Positions 37,808 through 46,322 of a stretch of DNA of 64,000 bases are shown piece after piece. The DNA comes from SPDF01 sp963699825 (GTDB lineage Bacteria > Gemmatimonadota > Gemmatimonadetes > Gemmatimonadales > GWC2-71-9). Both the position numbers and the translations under genes were made by a program. Each line of letters opens with the position of its first letter. Position 1 is the first letter of the stretch. Location of the stretch: the NCBI GenBank assembly GCA_963699825.1, contig CAVOVI010000012.1, forward strand, positions 1 through 64,000, written 5' to 3'. The notes below the pieces were generated by a model. That model saw only the letters and a program-made list of their open reading frames with translations, did not search any database and had not been told where the DNA came from.

Positions 37808-37965
37808 TCGAGGTAGTCCTGCGTGAAGCGCCGCGCCGCGTAGAGTCCCACGCCGGTGCCGACCACGCTGCAGATGAAGGCGGTCATGATTCCTGCCCGC
37901 GCACCCAGCCACCAGCCGAGCGCGCCGCCGATGGTGGTCCCGACGAGCGCCATGAGCTTCCCCAT
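37804..37965 (-). CDS. Small glycine-zipper-like membrane protein
   Basis: A 53-residue protein with two short helices rich in Gly/Ala (LVGTTIGGALGWWLGARAG and FICSVVGTGVGLYAARR). AAGGTGG lies before its ATG, and its stop overlaps the EamA start, which supports it as a real gene. Function unknown. Confidence 0.7.
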   Translation of the reverse strand: MGKLMALVGTTIGGALGWWLGARAGIMTAFICSVVGTGVGLYAARRFTQDYLE

Positions 37966-38009
37966 CGACCAACCACCTTCCAGATGAGCCGGTCGATCAG
38001 CCGGCGGGC

Positions 38010-38492
38010 CTATTTCGAGAGCAGGGCGACGATGTCGGGCTCGATGGCGTCCGGAGTGTCCGTCGGCCCGTAGCGCTTGCGCACGCTGCCATCCCGGCCA
38101 ACGAGGAACTTCGTGAAGTTCCACTTGACCGCCTCCGTGCCGAGGAGCCCAGGCCGAGCGGCCTTGAGATGCACGTAGAGCGGGTGGGCGCCGGGCCCAT
38201 TGACCTCGATCTTCGAGAACATCGGGAAGGTGACGTCGTAGGTCAGGCTGCAGAACTCCTTGATCGCCTGGTCGTCGCCTGGTTCCTGATTCCCGAACTG
38301 ATCACAGGGGAACCCGAGCACGGTCAGTCCCTTGCCCTTGTACCTGCGGTAGAGGGCGTCGAGCCCCGCGTACTGCGGGGTGTAGCCGCACTTGCTGGCG
38401 ACGTTGACGATGAGCAGCACGCGGTCCTTGTACTTGGACATCGGGATCGTCTTGCCGTCGATGGTGGTGACCTTGATGTCGTACAGTGTCAT
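38010..38492 (-). CDS. Glutathione peroxidase family protein
   Basis: A 160-residue Cys-type peroxidase: LIVNVASKCGYTPQYAGLDA carries the peroxidatic Cys, LGFPCDQFGNQEPG the Gln and the likely resolving Cys, and VKWNFTKFLV the Trp-Asn of the catalytic tetrad. Cytoplasmic; most bacterial members use thioredoxin as reductant. The ATG overlaps the stop of the zinc-ribbon gene. Confidence 0.96.
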   Translation of the reverse strand: MTLYDIKVTTIDGKTIPMSKYKDRVLLIVNVASKCGYTPQYAGLDALYRRYKGKGLTVLGFPCDQFGNQEPGDDQAIKEFCSLTYDVTFPMFSKIEVNGPGAHPLYVHLKAARPGLLGTEAVKWNFTKFLVGRDGSVRKRYGPTDTPDAIEPDIVALLSK

Positions 38493-38890
38493 TGCGGGAG
38501 TGACTCGAGTGTAAGGGCGTGTGAACAGGCGGGGCAGGAGGTGGAGATCGGGAGCCGGAACCGCTTCCGGCCGAACCCGGCGAAGAAGGTCCCCGCCTTG
38601 TCGCAGTGCGGGCAGGTGCCGCCGACACTCGCCACGACGGTGTCGGTGCGCATCCGCTGCAGGCCGAACCACCAGGTCGACAGGGCGAACATGATCCCGA
38701 AGAGATGTACAAGAGGAACCGGCAGGAGGAGCACGCCGATGGCCGTGCCGCCGCCGGCAATCATCAATCCCTCGCCAACGCGCGCCGTGAACGGCCGGTG
38801 CGCCGTGCGCACCCAGCCGTCGTCGCGTGCGGTGCCGTCGGCGGCGCGTACCCGCACCCGAAGGGGCGGTGGCTCATCAGACGTGGTCAT
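38489..38890 (-). CDS. Zinc-ribbon membrane protein, unknown function
   Basis: A 133-residue protein: a soluble start (VRVRAADGTARDDGWVRT), two adjacent hydrophobic stretches (IAGGGTAIGVLLLPVPLVHL), then a C-terminal zinc ribbon with CPHCDKAG and CPACSHAL separated by about 20 residues. Not recognised beyond this. Overlaps both neighbours by 4 nt. Confidence 0.7.
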   Translation of the reverse strand: MTTSDEPPPLRVRVRAADGTARDDGWVRTAHRPFTARVGEGLMIAGGGTAIGVLLLPVPLVHLFGIMFALSTWWFGLQRMRTDTVVASVGGTCPHCDKAGTFFAGFGRKRFRLPISTSCPACSHALTLESLPQ

Positions 38891-39271
38891 GGGGTCGGAG
38901 CGTCGGCAGGTGGTTGGAGCGCGCGGAAGCTGAGCAGGAGCACGCCGACGGCGATGGCGAGGCCGACTGCGGCCCCCGCGACCGCCATGCACGATCTCCT
39001 GGCCGCCCAGGTAGACAGGGGCGAGTGCGTTTCGCGTGACGAAGATGGCGGCCCAGGCAAAGAGCACCAGGCGGGTCCCGTTGTGTCGAACGATGAGGCC
39101 GAGGATGGCAATGGCACCGAGGACCGCATACCACCACTGAAGCGTCCGAACGGCACGCTCGCCGGCCGTCAAATCGATACCGGCGGTGGCCAGAGAACTC
39201 CGGATGGCGAGATAGCCGAAGAGGGCGAGGAGCAGACAGGCGCCGGCCAGATACCCTGTGCGTGACTTCAT
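38887..39271 (-). CDS. Small membrane protein, unknown function (one frameshift)
   Basis: About 127 residues with four hydrophobic segments: GYLAGACLLLALFGYLAIR, WWYAVLGAIAILGLIV, LVLFAWAAIFVTRNAL and, across a one-base insertion near 38990, MAVAGAAVGLAIAVGVLLLS. Without the correction the last helix is lost. First gene of the leftward chain that ends at 34450. Function unknown. Confidence 0.65.
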
Positions 39272-39307
39272 GGCGATGATCCTCCGCTGGCTGTGGCGGC
39301 GATCCGG

Positions 39308-40649
39308 CTAGCGGGAGTTCCCCCCGCCTGAGCGCGACGGACCGCCGCGCCGGGAGCCGCCGCCCGACTTCTTGACTGGCCCACTCGAGGGGCGTCCCTG
39401 GGTGGCTTCGTGCGCCGAGCGTCGCGCCGCCTTGGCCTTGGACCGCGCGCGGTCTTCCGCCTTCTTGGCGCGGATGGTGGCGATGCGCTCCGCCAGCGGC
39501 ACTTCGAGCTGGACGTTCAGCTTGGCGGCATAGTCGAAGTCGGGCAGGGTGACGCGGGGCAGGCGCTTGCCCAGTGTACGCTCGATGGACCGGAGATCTC
39601 CCTCCTCCTCCGGCGACACGAAGGTGAACGCATCGCCGGTGGCCTCGGCGCGCGCCGTCCGGCCGACCCGGTGGATGTAGTCTTCCGGCACCTTCGGCAC
39701 GTCGAAGTTCACGACGTGACCGAGTTCCTCGACGTCGATGCCCCGGGCCGCGATGTCGGTGGCGACCAGCACCCGATACTTGCCGCTCTTGAAGCCGGCC
39801 AGCGCCTCGGTGCGCTGGGCCTGCGACCGGTTCCCGTGAATCCGTTCCGCCTTGATCCCCTCGCGGATGAGATGCTTGGTCAGGCGGTCGGCCCGGTGCT
39901 TGGTCCGGGTGAAGACAAGCGCCTCGCGCATGTCGCCCTTGGCGAGCAGCGCGAGGAAGAGGCTCGCCTTCAGTTCCTGCCGCACCGGATAGACCGCCTG
40001 CGTGATGCCAATGGCCGGCGCCGACTTTCCGCGCGAGGTTGATCATGGCGGGGTTCTCGAGCATCTGCCGCGTCAACGTGACGATCGGTGCGGGCATCGT
40101 CGCGCTGAAGAAGAGCGTCTGACGCTTGGCAGGGATGTGGCGGAGAATCCGCTTGATGTCGGGCAGGAAGCCCATGTCGAGCATCCGGTCGGCCTCGTCG
40201 AGGACGAGGACCTCGAGACCGGAGAACTTGGCGTAGGGCTGCTTCATGTGGTCGAGCAGGCGACCGGGCGTTGCCACGACGATGTCGACGCCGCTCCGGA
40301 GCGCGTGTTCCTGGGGGTTCATCCCCACGCCGCCGTAGACGGCGGCAGCCGTGACCGGCGTGTGCACCGCGAGGTCGTTGATGTCTTCCAGGATCTGCAG
40401 GGCGAGTTCGCGGGTCGGACTCAGGATCAGCGCCCGGGTGGTTCCGCGCTTCAGTTCCATGAGCCGCTGCAGGATGGGGAGGACGAAGGCGGCGGTCTTG
40501 CCGCTGCCGGTCATGGCGCAGGCCAGGAGGTCACGCCCCTCAAGCGCCGGGGGGATCGATTCGGTCTGGATCGGGGTGGGACGGGTGAACCCGAGCTCCT
40601 TGATGCCCTTGAGCAGGTTGGGATGCAGGTTCAGTGCGGCGAAAGGCAC
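39308..40649 (-). CDS. rhlE: DEAD-box RNA helicase RhlE type (one frameshift)
   Basis: A DEAD-box helicase of about 446 residues: Q motif GFTRPTPIQ, Walker A AMTGSGKT, SPTRELALQ, VATPGR, VLDEADRMLDMGF and FFSATMPAPI, then HGNRSQAQRTEAL, VLVATDIAARGID and YIHRVGRTARAEA. A basic Gly/Ser/Arg-rich tail follows. One inserted base near 40010 splits the two RecA domains. Start at GTG 40649 with AAGGA 5 nt upstream, so the protein opens VPFAALNLHP. It remodels RNA or ribosome precursors, often in the cold. Confidence 0.95.
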
Positions 40650-40995
40650 GGCGTTCCTTGCTGAAAAGCGCAACCGCGGCGGGGGCCTTTCCAGAGACGG
40701 GGGCTGCCGGTGCGGGCGACGGTAGTGGGGCGACCAAGAGGCCGCCGGGGCGAAGGATAGGCCCTTGGCAGGTCGGGGACAACTCGCCACTGGCGCTTTG
40801 GAGGGTGGGTGGTTACCTTCAGGGCAATCGACATAGCCTTCGGGCCCCGGGGTAGCAGAGCAGACCGGGTGATCAAACTGCCAAGAACCATCGACCCGCC
40901 CGGTGAATACACACTGGACGGGCGTTGTGTTTTCAGGCCCTCCGTCCCCCTCCCCCTGGGGGAGGGGGCAGGGGGAGGTGGAACAGTCGGGAGGG
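40650..40995. other. 346-nt gene-free region upstream of rhlE
   Basis: No supported gene. It contains the presumed rhlE leader, a possible plus-strand hairpin CGCCCG...CGGGCG followed by TTGTGTTTTC (about 40898-40932), and a strong C/G palindrome at 40946-40968. A structured leader or small RNA is possible but not shown. Confidence 0.4.
40946..40968. repeat. C/G palindrome (REP-C type)
   Basis: CCCCCTCCCCC and GGGGGAGGGGG flank a single T. It lies 28 nt past the stop of the leftward SnoaL-like gene and may end its transcript. Related to the hairpins at 5166 and 5319. Confidence 0.65.
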
Positions 40996-41472
40996 CTACC
41001 GCGTATCCCGCGGCGGGCTCTGCCAGATCACCTGGGTGATCATCCAGCGGCCATCGATCTTTGCCAGATGCAGGTAGTCCGTCCCCCACCAGGCCACCAC
41101 CTTGGCCGCCGCGACCTGGTCCAGTACTTCAAGCAACGCCACCACACGCGGGGCGCTGGGCGGGGTGGACCGGCCGCTGGCCTTCACCTGCCGGACATAG
41201 TCCAGCATCTGGGCGTAGGACATCCCGGTCCCGTGGTAGGTCGAGTCCCCCTTGGGGATGTAGTACCCGTACTTGACCACCGTCGGGCTCACGCTGCGGA
41301 CGATCTTGGTCGAATCCCCTTCATAGAACGCCTCGATGTAGTCGCGCGCGGCGAGCGACACCCCTTCGGCGTCGGGTGACATGGCGACTGCGGCCTGTGC
41401 CGCAACGGCCGCCGGTGCCCCGAGGCACAGGGCGGCGAGGAGGGCAGGGAGGAGTGGCAGGCGGATAGTCAT
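40996..41472 (-). CDS. Secreted NTF2/SnoaL-like protein
   Basis: A 158-residue protein with signal peptide (LLPALLAALCLGAPAAVAAQ) and an NTF2-like cone fold as in the putative lumazine-binding group: AARDYIEAFYEGDSTKIVRS, LDYVRQVKASG and AKVVAWWGTDYLHLAKIDGRW. The active-site role is unknown; related proteins are often annotated nuclear transport factor 2 family. Intact. Confidence 0.75.
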   Translation of the reverse strand: MTIRLPLLPALLAALCLGAPAAVAAQAAVAMSPDAEGVSLAARDYIEAFYEGDSTKIVRSVSPTVVKYGYYIPKGDSTYHGTGMSYAQMLDYVRQVKASGRSTPPSAPRVVALLEVLDQVAAAKVVAWWGTDYLHLAKIDGRWMITQVIWQSPPRDTR

Positions 41473-41496
41473 GAGTGCTCCAATCGATTGGCGGTG

Positions 41497-41831
41497 TCAC
41501 GGCCCCTTTTGGGGGACACGGTCCTGTTCGTGCCGCTGTGTCAGCATGCGCTCGGCGAAATCGAGCCGCTCCTGCACTTCGGCCAGTTCGTGGTGGACGT
41601 GGTCCATCTTCGCCCGGCATGAGGTCCGCCTGCGCCTTTCGGCGTCGTAGAGCGCCCGGGTCGCGCGGGCCCGGAGTCGTTCCGCCCACAGCATGCAGGC
41701 CACGCCGAGGGCGCCGTGGGCAAGGGCGTGCGATGGCTCGGCTGTCTCGCGCGGCGAAGTAGATGGCCGCCACGTTGACCGCGACCAGCACCTGTGCGAT
41801 CGGCGTCCAGATCTCTGGGATTGAACCGCAT
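41497..41831 (-). CDS. Small membrane-anchored coiled-coil protein (paralogue 1; frameshifted)
   Basis: Segments in different frames combine into one protein of about 110 residues: a helix VLVAVNVAAIYFAARD, a second hydrophobic part and the coiled coil HHELAEVQERLDFAERMLTQ near the C-terminus. That coil matches the protein at 44072-44356 (HELAEVQERLDFTERLLAQR) and, less closely, the one at 58698-58964. Breaks lie near 41730-41830 and about 41640; the exact start is uncertain. Function unknown; the layout recalls PspB-like regulators. Confidence 0.55.
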
Positions 41832-41904
41832 GCGTGACCTCGAAAAAGGGGTAACCGGACCGTTCCCTACGGAACCCGGGCCAGAATTCCGTCAAACAAC
41901 GTGG

Positions 41905-42438
41905 TCAGGCCGGAGTCTGCCGCTCTGGAAGCGCCACCCCCTCCAGGAAGAAGGCCGCCAGTTCGGCCCGACCTCCCAAGCCAGCCTTCTCATACGCCGC
42001 CCCGGCATGTTGCCGGACCGTGCGCTCGCTCCGCCCGGTCCGAACCGCGATTTCCTTGTGTCCGTGCCCCTTGAGCACCAGCAGCGCGACCTCCCGCTCG
42101 GACGGGGTCAGGCCCCAGGCCGAGAATTGGGCATCGATCGCAGCCCCCAAGCCGGCGAGTGCCTGCTCGGCATTGGCTCGCCATGCATCCCGCTCGGCCT
42201 GCCGTTCGACCAGGCTCTGTCGGAGGCGCCGGTTGGTGGCTGCCGCGCTCCCCCAACCCCGTCCAAGCCAGAGCGCTGTGGCCAGGGCGCCGAGGATGAG
42301 GGTGACCTCATACACCACATGGAAGGAGAGCCAGCGACTTGGCCGATCCAGTGCCAGGTCGATGATTCCTGCCAAGCCGATGACTACCAAGAGGATGGCG
42401 ACTGTCCGTTTCAGTCGTTCCTCGTCCTGACCTGCCAT
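41905..42438 (-). CDS. Membrane-anchored LuxR-type regulator
   Basis: A 177-residue protein with two N-terminal helices (AILLVVIGLAGIIDLALD and VTLILGALATALWLG), a short linker coil and a C-terminal LuxR HTH: LTPSEREVALLVLKGHGHKE, IAVRTGRSERTVRQHAGAAY. There is no receiver domain, so it is a membrane one-component regulator. GGAGGAGCC lies before the ATG. Two near-identical 15-bp direct repeats lie in its upstream gap, shared with the divergent DUF2231 gene. Confidence 0.87.
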   Translation of the reverse strand: MAGQDEERLKRTVAILLVVIGLAGIIDLALDRPSRWLSFHVVYEVTLILGALATALWLGRGWGSAAATNRRLRQSLVERQAERDAWRANAEQALAGLGAAIDAQFSAWGLTPSEREVALLVLKGHGHKEIAVRTGRSERTVRQHAGAAYEKAGLGGRAELAAFFLEGVALPERQTPA

Positions 42439-42449
42439 GGTGGCTCCTC

Positions 42450-42511
42450 CGTCAACTGTCGGATCCCTGCGCTGACTCTACCGCAAGCACATCATACGTC
42501 AATTGTCGGAT
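42450..42511. promoter_or_regulatory. Pair of 15-bp direct repeats, candidate LuxR-type sites
   Basis: CGTCAACTGTCGGAT (42450-42464) and CGTCAATTGTCGGAT (42497-42511) differ at one base and are spaced 47 bp start to start, in the divergent gap between the LuxR-type and DUF2231 genes. The core GTCAAYTGTC is partly symmetric. Binding by the adjacent regulator is inference. Confidence 0.5.
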
Positions 42512-42568
42512 GGTGCGAGAAGCCCGCACTCTCTAACGTGTCAGCCAACCCAATTCCGGAGGCTGACG

Positions 42569-43105
42569 ATGTTGCCCGACCCCCTGCACCCCGCAGTCGT
42601 TCACTTTCCCATCGTGCTGATGACATTCCTCCCCCTCGCCGCTCTCGGCGCGCTCTGGGCCGTTCGCCGCGGGGTGGCTCCCGTTCGGGCCTGGAGCGTT
42701 CCCCTGATCCTGGCCGGTGCCCTGACGCTCAGCGCCTGGGCTGCACTCCAGACCGGCCAGGCGCAGGAGGAGCGTGCCGAGGATATCGTGGGCGAGCAGC
42801 GCCTCGAGACGCATGAGGAGGCGGGCGAGCGCTTCCTGGTTCTTTCGGGCATCGTCTTCGCCCTCAGCGCCGCCGGCCTGCTCCGCGGAGCGACCGGCAA
42901 GGGGGCGCGAGCCGTCACTGCCGTCGCTACCCTCGGTCTGCTGGTGGCGGGCTACCAGGTTGGGCACACGGGCGGAGCCCTGGTGTACGGTGACAGCACC
43001 TCACCCGGAGTGTCTCAGCTTACCGCGGTCGGTCCGGGCGAACGCGGTGAGGGGGGCGAAGTGGGGGAGCGAAACGCCAAGGCGGGGCGGGGAGATGATG
43101 ACTAG
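42569..43105 (+). CDS. DUF2231 membrane protein
   Basis: A 178-residue protein with the DUF2231 opening LPDPLHPAVVHFPIVLMTFL and four helices (to VTAVATLGLLVAGYQVGHTG), ending in a Gly/Glu-rich tail. His residues in the first helix (LHPAVVHF) and in GHTGG are conserved in the family and may hold a cofactor. Function unknown. GGAGG lies before the ATG. It is divergent from the LuxR-type gene. Confidence 0.85.
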   Translation: MLPDPLHPAVVHFPIVLMTFLPLAALGALWAVRRGVAPVRAWSVPLILAGALTLSAWAALQTGQAQEERAEDIVGEQRLETHEEAGERFLVLSGIVFALSAAGLLRGATGKGARAVTAVATLGLLVAGYQVGHTGGALVYGDSTSPGVSQLTAVGPGERGEGGEVGERNAKAGRGDDD

Positions 43106-43132
43106 CATGGACAGGCGTTGATCGGCGCCGGC

Positions 43133-43678
43133 TCACGCAGCCGGCGCCCACACCCGCTCCGCCTGCTGGAGGTGGCGGTGCTGGTGCCGGGGCAGCACCG
43201 CCAATCCGGCGTAGAGGTTGTACTTCATCCGTGCGTTGAACGGCGACGTCATCGTGATCTTGTCGATCGGCAGTCCATCGGCCGATGCGAGGAGGGCGAG
43301 CAGGGTACCCTGCCGGCGTTCGAACTCGGCGATCACTTCCTTGGCGGAGGGCGCGCTCGCGGGCACGAACGCCGGGCTGGTCTGTACCCTGCCACGCGAA
43401 TCCGGCCCGGTCATCTTCCACAGTGCCCAGCCGAGAAAGCCCCGGCTGTACTTCTTCGGGGACGACTTCTCCCGCCCGGCTTCCTCGATGCCGGCCGTCA
43501 GCAGCGGCTCGAACGCCGCCGAGGTGAGGTTGAGGTGTTCGACGCACTCCGAGACCGACCATCGGGCGGGATCGTTTCGCACGGGCCATCGTTCGGCGGG
43601 GAGCGTGTCGCTGAGCCGGTGCAGGCGTGCGGTCGCCTCGCGCAATTCTCCGGCGATTTCCTCGAGTTGTACGTTCAT
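43133..43678 (-). CDS. DinB-superfamily protein (paralogue 1)
   Basis: A 181-residue four-helix bundle of the DinB/YfiT type: ARLHRLSDTLPAERW, RWSVSECVEHLNLTSAAFEP and LAVLPRHQHRHLQQAERVW. The His of VEHLN and those of HQHRH fit the three-His metal site. Members include bacillithiol and mycothiol transferases; the thiol here is unknown. Start overlaps the stop of the lipoprotein gene (ATGA). Confidence 0.85.
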   Translation of the reverse strand: MNVQLEEIAGELREATARLHRLSDTLPAERWPVRNDPARWSVSECVEHLNLTSAAFEPLLTAGIEEAGREKSSPKKYSRGFLGWALWKMTGPDSRGRVQTSPAFVPASAPSAKEVIAEFERRQGTLLALLASADGLPIDKITMTSPFNARMKYNLYAGLAVLPRHQHRHLQQAERVWAPAA

Positions 43679-44037
43679 CGTCTCACGATGCCAAGCACCC
43701 GCCCGGTGTTGCAGTCGAGCCGGATCAGCTGGTCGTCGCGCATGCCGTAGGCGCCGCTTGGGGCATCGTAGTCGCCCAAGCCACTCTCCGACCGCACCAG
43801 GACAATATCGACGCCGGTGATCGGGTCCCGCATCGGACTGAGGCAGCCATCGCCGGCGAGCGTGTCCGCCGGCGCGACCACCTTGGCCGAGTCGAGCGGG
43901 ACGAAGCGAGGCGGTGCGGTGACCGGGGCTGGCTGTTCTATGACCGATTGCATCCCGCTGCTGCCGCCGCAGGCGAGAACGAGGAGGGCGACGAGCGTAA
44001 GGGACAGGGGTGGTGGATGCACGCCAACGGCCGGCAT
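43675..44037 (-). CDS. Small lipoprotein, unknown function
   Basis: A 120-residue protein with lipoprotein signal (LVALLVLACGG), a Pro-rich linker and a small domain ending LIRLDCNTGRVLGIVRR. The start ATG 44037 has GGAGGG upstream. Not recognised. Coupled to the DinB gene downstream. Confidence 0.65.
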   Translation of the reverse strand: MPAVGVHPPPLSLTLVALLVLACGGSSGMQSVIEQPAPVTAPPRFVPLDSAKVVAPADTLAGDGCLSPMRDPITGVDIVLVRSESGLGDYDAPSGAYGMRDDQLIRLDCNTGRVLGIVRR

Positions 44038-44071
44038 CGGTAGCCCTCCGGTTGAGGGGGTCGGGATCGGG

Positions 44072-44356
44072 TCAGCTGCTTCCGGGCAGACGCTCCTGTT
44101 CGCGCCGCTGCGCCAGGAGACGCTCCGTGAAATCGAGTCGTTCCTGCACCTCCGCCAGTTCGTGTCGGAGCTGGTCCATCTCGCCCCGGACCGCGTCCAA
44201 CTCGGCGAGGGCACCGTCCGGCAGGACGCCGGCACGAGCCTTCGCTTCTTCGAGCCTGACCTTGGCCAGCTTGAGCATGCCGCCCATCACGATGGCGGAA
44301 ATCGGGATCAGCATCGCCGTGATCGGAATCAGCAGCGCCCACGATTGTCGATCCAT
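44072..44356 (-). CDS. Small membrane-anchored coiled-coil protein (paralogue 2)
   Basis: A 94-residue, intact member of the three-copy family: one N-terminal helix (LLIPITAMLIPISAIVMGGM), a charged linker, and a coiled coil DQLRHELAEVQERLDFTERL ending RREQERLPGSS. The helix-plus-coil layout and size resemble PspB, but no sequence claim of homology is made. It precedes the lipoprotein and DinB genes in a leftward unit. Confidence 0.7.
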   Translation of the reverse strand: MDRQSWALLIPITAMLIPISAIVMGGMLKLAKVRLEEAKARAGVLPDGALAELDAVRGEMDQLRHELAEVQERLDFTERLLAQRREQERLPGSS

Positions 44357-44371
44357 GGCGGCGTCCTGTCC

Positions 44372-45667
44372 TCAGGGAAATGGGCGGTCGATCGACGGCG
44401 ACTGCTGCGCGAAGAACCTCGGCCCCGACTCGGTGACGTAGATGCAATCCTCCAGCCGAATTCCGAACTCCCCGTAGATGGAAATGTTCGGCTCGTCGCT
44501 GAAGCACATCCCCGGCTGGATGATGACGTCGCTCCCCTTCACGAAGTTCGGCGCCTCATGACCGTCCATCCCGATCCCGTGTCCGGTCCGGTGTGGCAGC
44601 CCGGGCAACTGGTAGCCCGGCCCAAAGCCGGCGTCGGTGATCACCTTGCGTGCGGCGGCATCGACGGAGCCGCAGGTCGCCCCGGGCTGGGCCGCGGCGA
44701 AGGCGGCGTCCTGCGCCCGCCGCTCGAGATTCCAGATCTCGGTCTGGCGTGCCGTCGGCGTGCCGTACACGGTCGTGCGGGTGATGTCGGACTGGTATCC
44801 CTGCACGGCACAGCCGGCGTCGAGCAATACGATGTCACCTTCCTGGAGTTTCTGCGGGCGCGACGTACCGTGCGGGAAGGCCGAGGCCTCGCCGAAACCC
44901 ACCAGCGCCCAGGGCGACGATCCACCCAGCCGGCGCATGGCGGTCGTCATGTTCTCCGAGAGATCGTACTGGCTCATCCCCGCCTGGAGCGTGGCGAATG
45001 CGGCGCCGAACGCGGCGACGGTGATGTCGCTGGCGCGCTGCATCAGCGCCAGTTCGGCCGGTGACTTGATCGATCGGCAGCCGACCGTGACGGGATCGGC
45101 GTTGCGATAGTCCGCTGCCGGGGCCGCCATCTGCACGCCGTTCGAAATGAAGTACCGCGTCTCCGCCTCCACGGCGACCGTCCCCGTCGCCAGCCCCCGA
45201 TCCCGCAGGATTCCGGCGATGACCGCATAGGGGCTCTCGTCCTCCTGCCAGACGCGCACCTCGGCGCCGGCGGGAATCTTCTCGCGCGCCCGCTCCTCCT
45301 CGAACCCGGGACAGACGAACGCCATCTCGCCGCGGGCGGGGATGATCCCGACGAACGGCCGTTCCGACTGTCCCCACCGCACGTTGGTGAAGTAGGTCAT
45401 GTTCGTACCGGGTTCCAGCAGGAGGGCTCCCACGCCTTGCTCGGCCATCAACTGGCGTGCGCGGTCCATCCGCCGGCCCCGCTCGGCAGCCGTGATTGGT
45501 TCGACGCCGTCGAGCATCGGTTTCAGGGAGGCGAGCGGTGGCGGGAGATTGCAGGGGTCGGCGCCTGACATGGCGGTGCTGGCATAGGCGGCGGCATCAG
45601 GCCGGCAGGCGGAGCCGGCGATCATCCCGGCCAGAAGCCCGGTGAACTGGCGGCGATCAAGGGACAT
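44372..45667 (-). CDS. M24-family metallopeptidase (Xaa-Pro aminopeptidase-like), Tat-exported
   Basis: A 431-residue protein with a Tat-like signal (LDRRQFTGLLAGMIAGSAC), which also contains a lipobox Cys. The pita-bread domain carries the five metal ligands: Asp in IVLLDAGC, Asp in QSDITRTT, His in RTGHGIGMDG, Glu in FSDEPNISI and Glu in IRLEDCI. The N-terminal creatinase-like domain has GTNMTYFTNVRWGQSERP. It removes N-terminal residues before proline in peptides, outside the cytoplasm here. Confidence 0.93.
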   Translation of the reverse strand: MSLDRRQFTGLLAGMIAGSACRPDAAAYASTAMSGADPCNLPPPLASLKPMLDGVEPITAAERGRRMDRARQLMAEQGVGALLLEPGTNMTYFTNVRWGQSERPFVGIIPARGEMAFVCPGFEEERAREKIPAGAEVRVWQEDESPYAVIAGILRDRGLATGTVAVEAETRYFISNGVQMAAPAADYRNADPVTVGCRSIKSPAELALMQRASDITVAAFGAAFATLQAGMSQYDLSENMTTAMRRLGGSSPWALVGFGEASAFPHGTSRPQKLQEGDIVLLDAGCAVQGYQSDITRTTVYGTPTARQTEIWNLERRAQDAAFAAAQPGATCGSVDAAARKVITDAGFGPGYQLPGLPHRTGHGIGMDGHEAPNFVKGSDVIIQPGMCFSDEPNISIYGEFGIRLEDCIYVTESGPRFFAQQSPSIDRPFP

Positions 45668-45778
45668 CGGCCATGGACTCCAGAGAGGGAGGGGAGGGAG
45701 GTGGTGCGCTGGCCTCTCTGAGAATACTGCGGGAAGGGGTCGGGGGCGAGTCCCGGAGGACGCCACCCGGATCGCGGT

Positions 45779-45807
45779 GCCCACCCCGGTGTCGGACCGG
45801 GGTGGGC
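45779..45807 (-). terminator. Strong hairpin after the hypothetical gene at 45815
   Basis: A 12-bp perfect stem (GCCCACCCCGGT) with a 5-nt loop, 8 nt past the stop of the leftward gene at 45815-46153. No T-run, so it may be a Rho-dependent pause or 3' protection element. Confidence 0.65.
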
Positions 45808-45814
45808 GCTCGGG

Positions 45815-46153
45815 TCAGCTGGCCTGGCGGCCCTCGCTCGGTCCCCACCAGTTGTCGGCGCGCCGGCGCTTGCCGCGGATGTTGGGGACCGAAACGGTGG
45901 CGGCTTCGATCACCTCGTCGCCGAACGCGTTCTCCTCGGCCCAGGCCCGCAGCAGTTCGTCGGTCTCTTCCGGGTCCTGGTCCGGGTTCCTCGGCATGAC
46001 AGCCCACCGCCTGCCTGCGCGCATCATGTACCACATCTCGGGCTCCGCCTCGGCGTCGCGCCGGGGGTCGGCCGGGTGCGCTTCGTACGAGACAAAGTGC
46101 AGTTCCCGGTCGCGGACGGTGATGTGGCGCTGCTGCGGCTTGTACAGGGACAT
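45815..46153 (-). CDS. Conserved hypothetical soluble protein
   Basis: A 112-residue soluble protein (MSLYKPQQRHITVRDRELHF) with acidic middle (NPDQDPEETDELLRAWAEEN), no signal, no membrane segment and no recognised motif. Basic C-terminus (IRGKRRRADNWWGPSEG). Bounded by a strong hairpin downstream; upstream lies a 169-nt gap before the TfoX-like gene. Confidence 0.55.
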   Translation of the reverse strand: MSLYKPQQRHITVRDRELHFVSYEAHPADPRRDAEAEPEMWYMMRAGRRWAVMPRNPDQDPEETDELLRAWAEENAFGDEVIEAATVSVPNIRGKRRRADNWWGPSEGRQAS

Positions 46154-46322
46154 GGACTCCCCCGGCGAGAGTGGACAGGCGGACCGGAGGCAGAGTCAGG
46201 ACTTGGAGCCACCACCGGCCACAGAGATCGTGGCGAGTATGGAATCTAACCCGGCAGACGGCAGATCGCCGATTCGACCCGCGAACCCGCGGTTTTCTCT
46301 GTGCGGAGGTCCTGGCAGCGGT

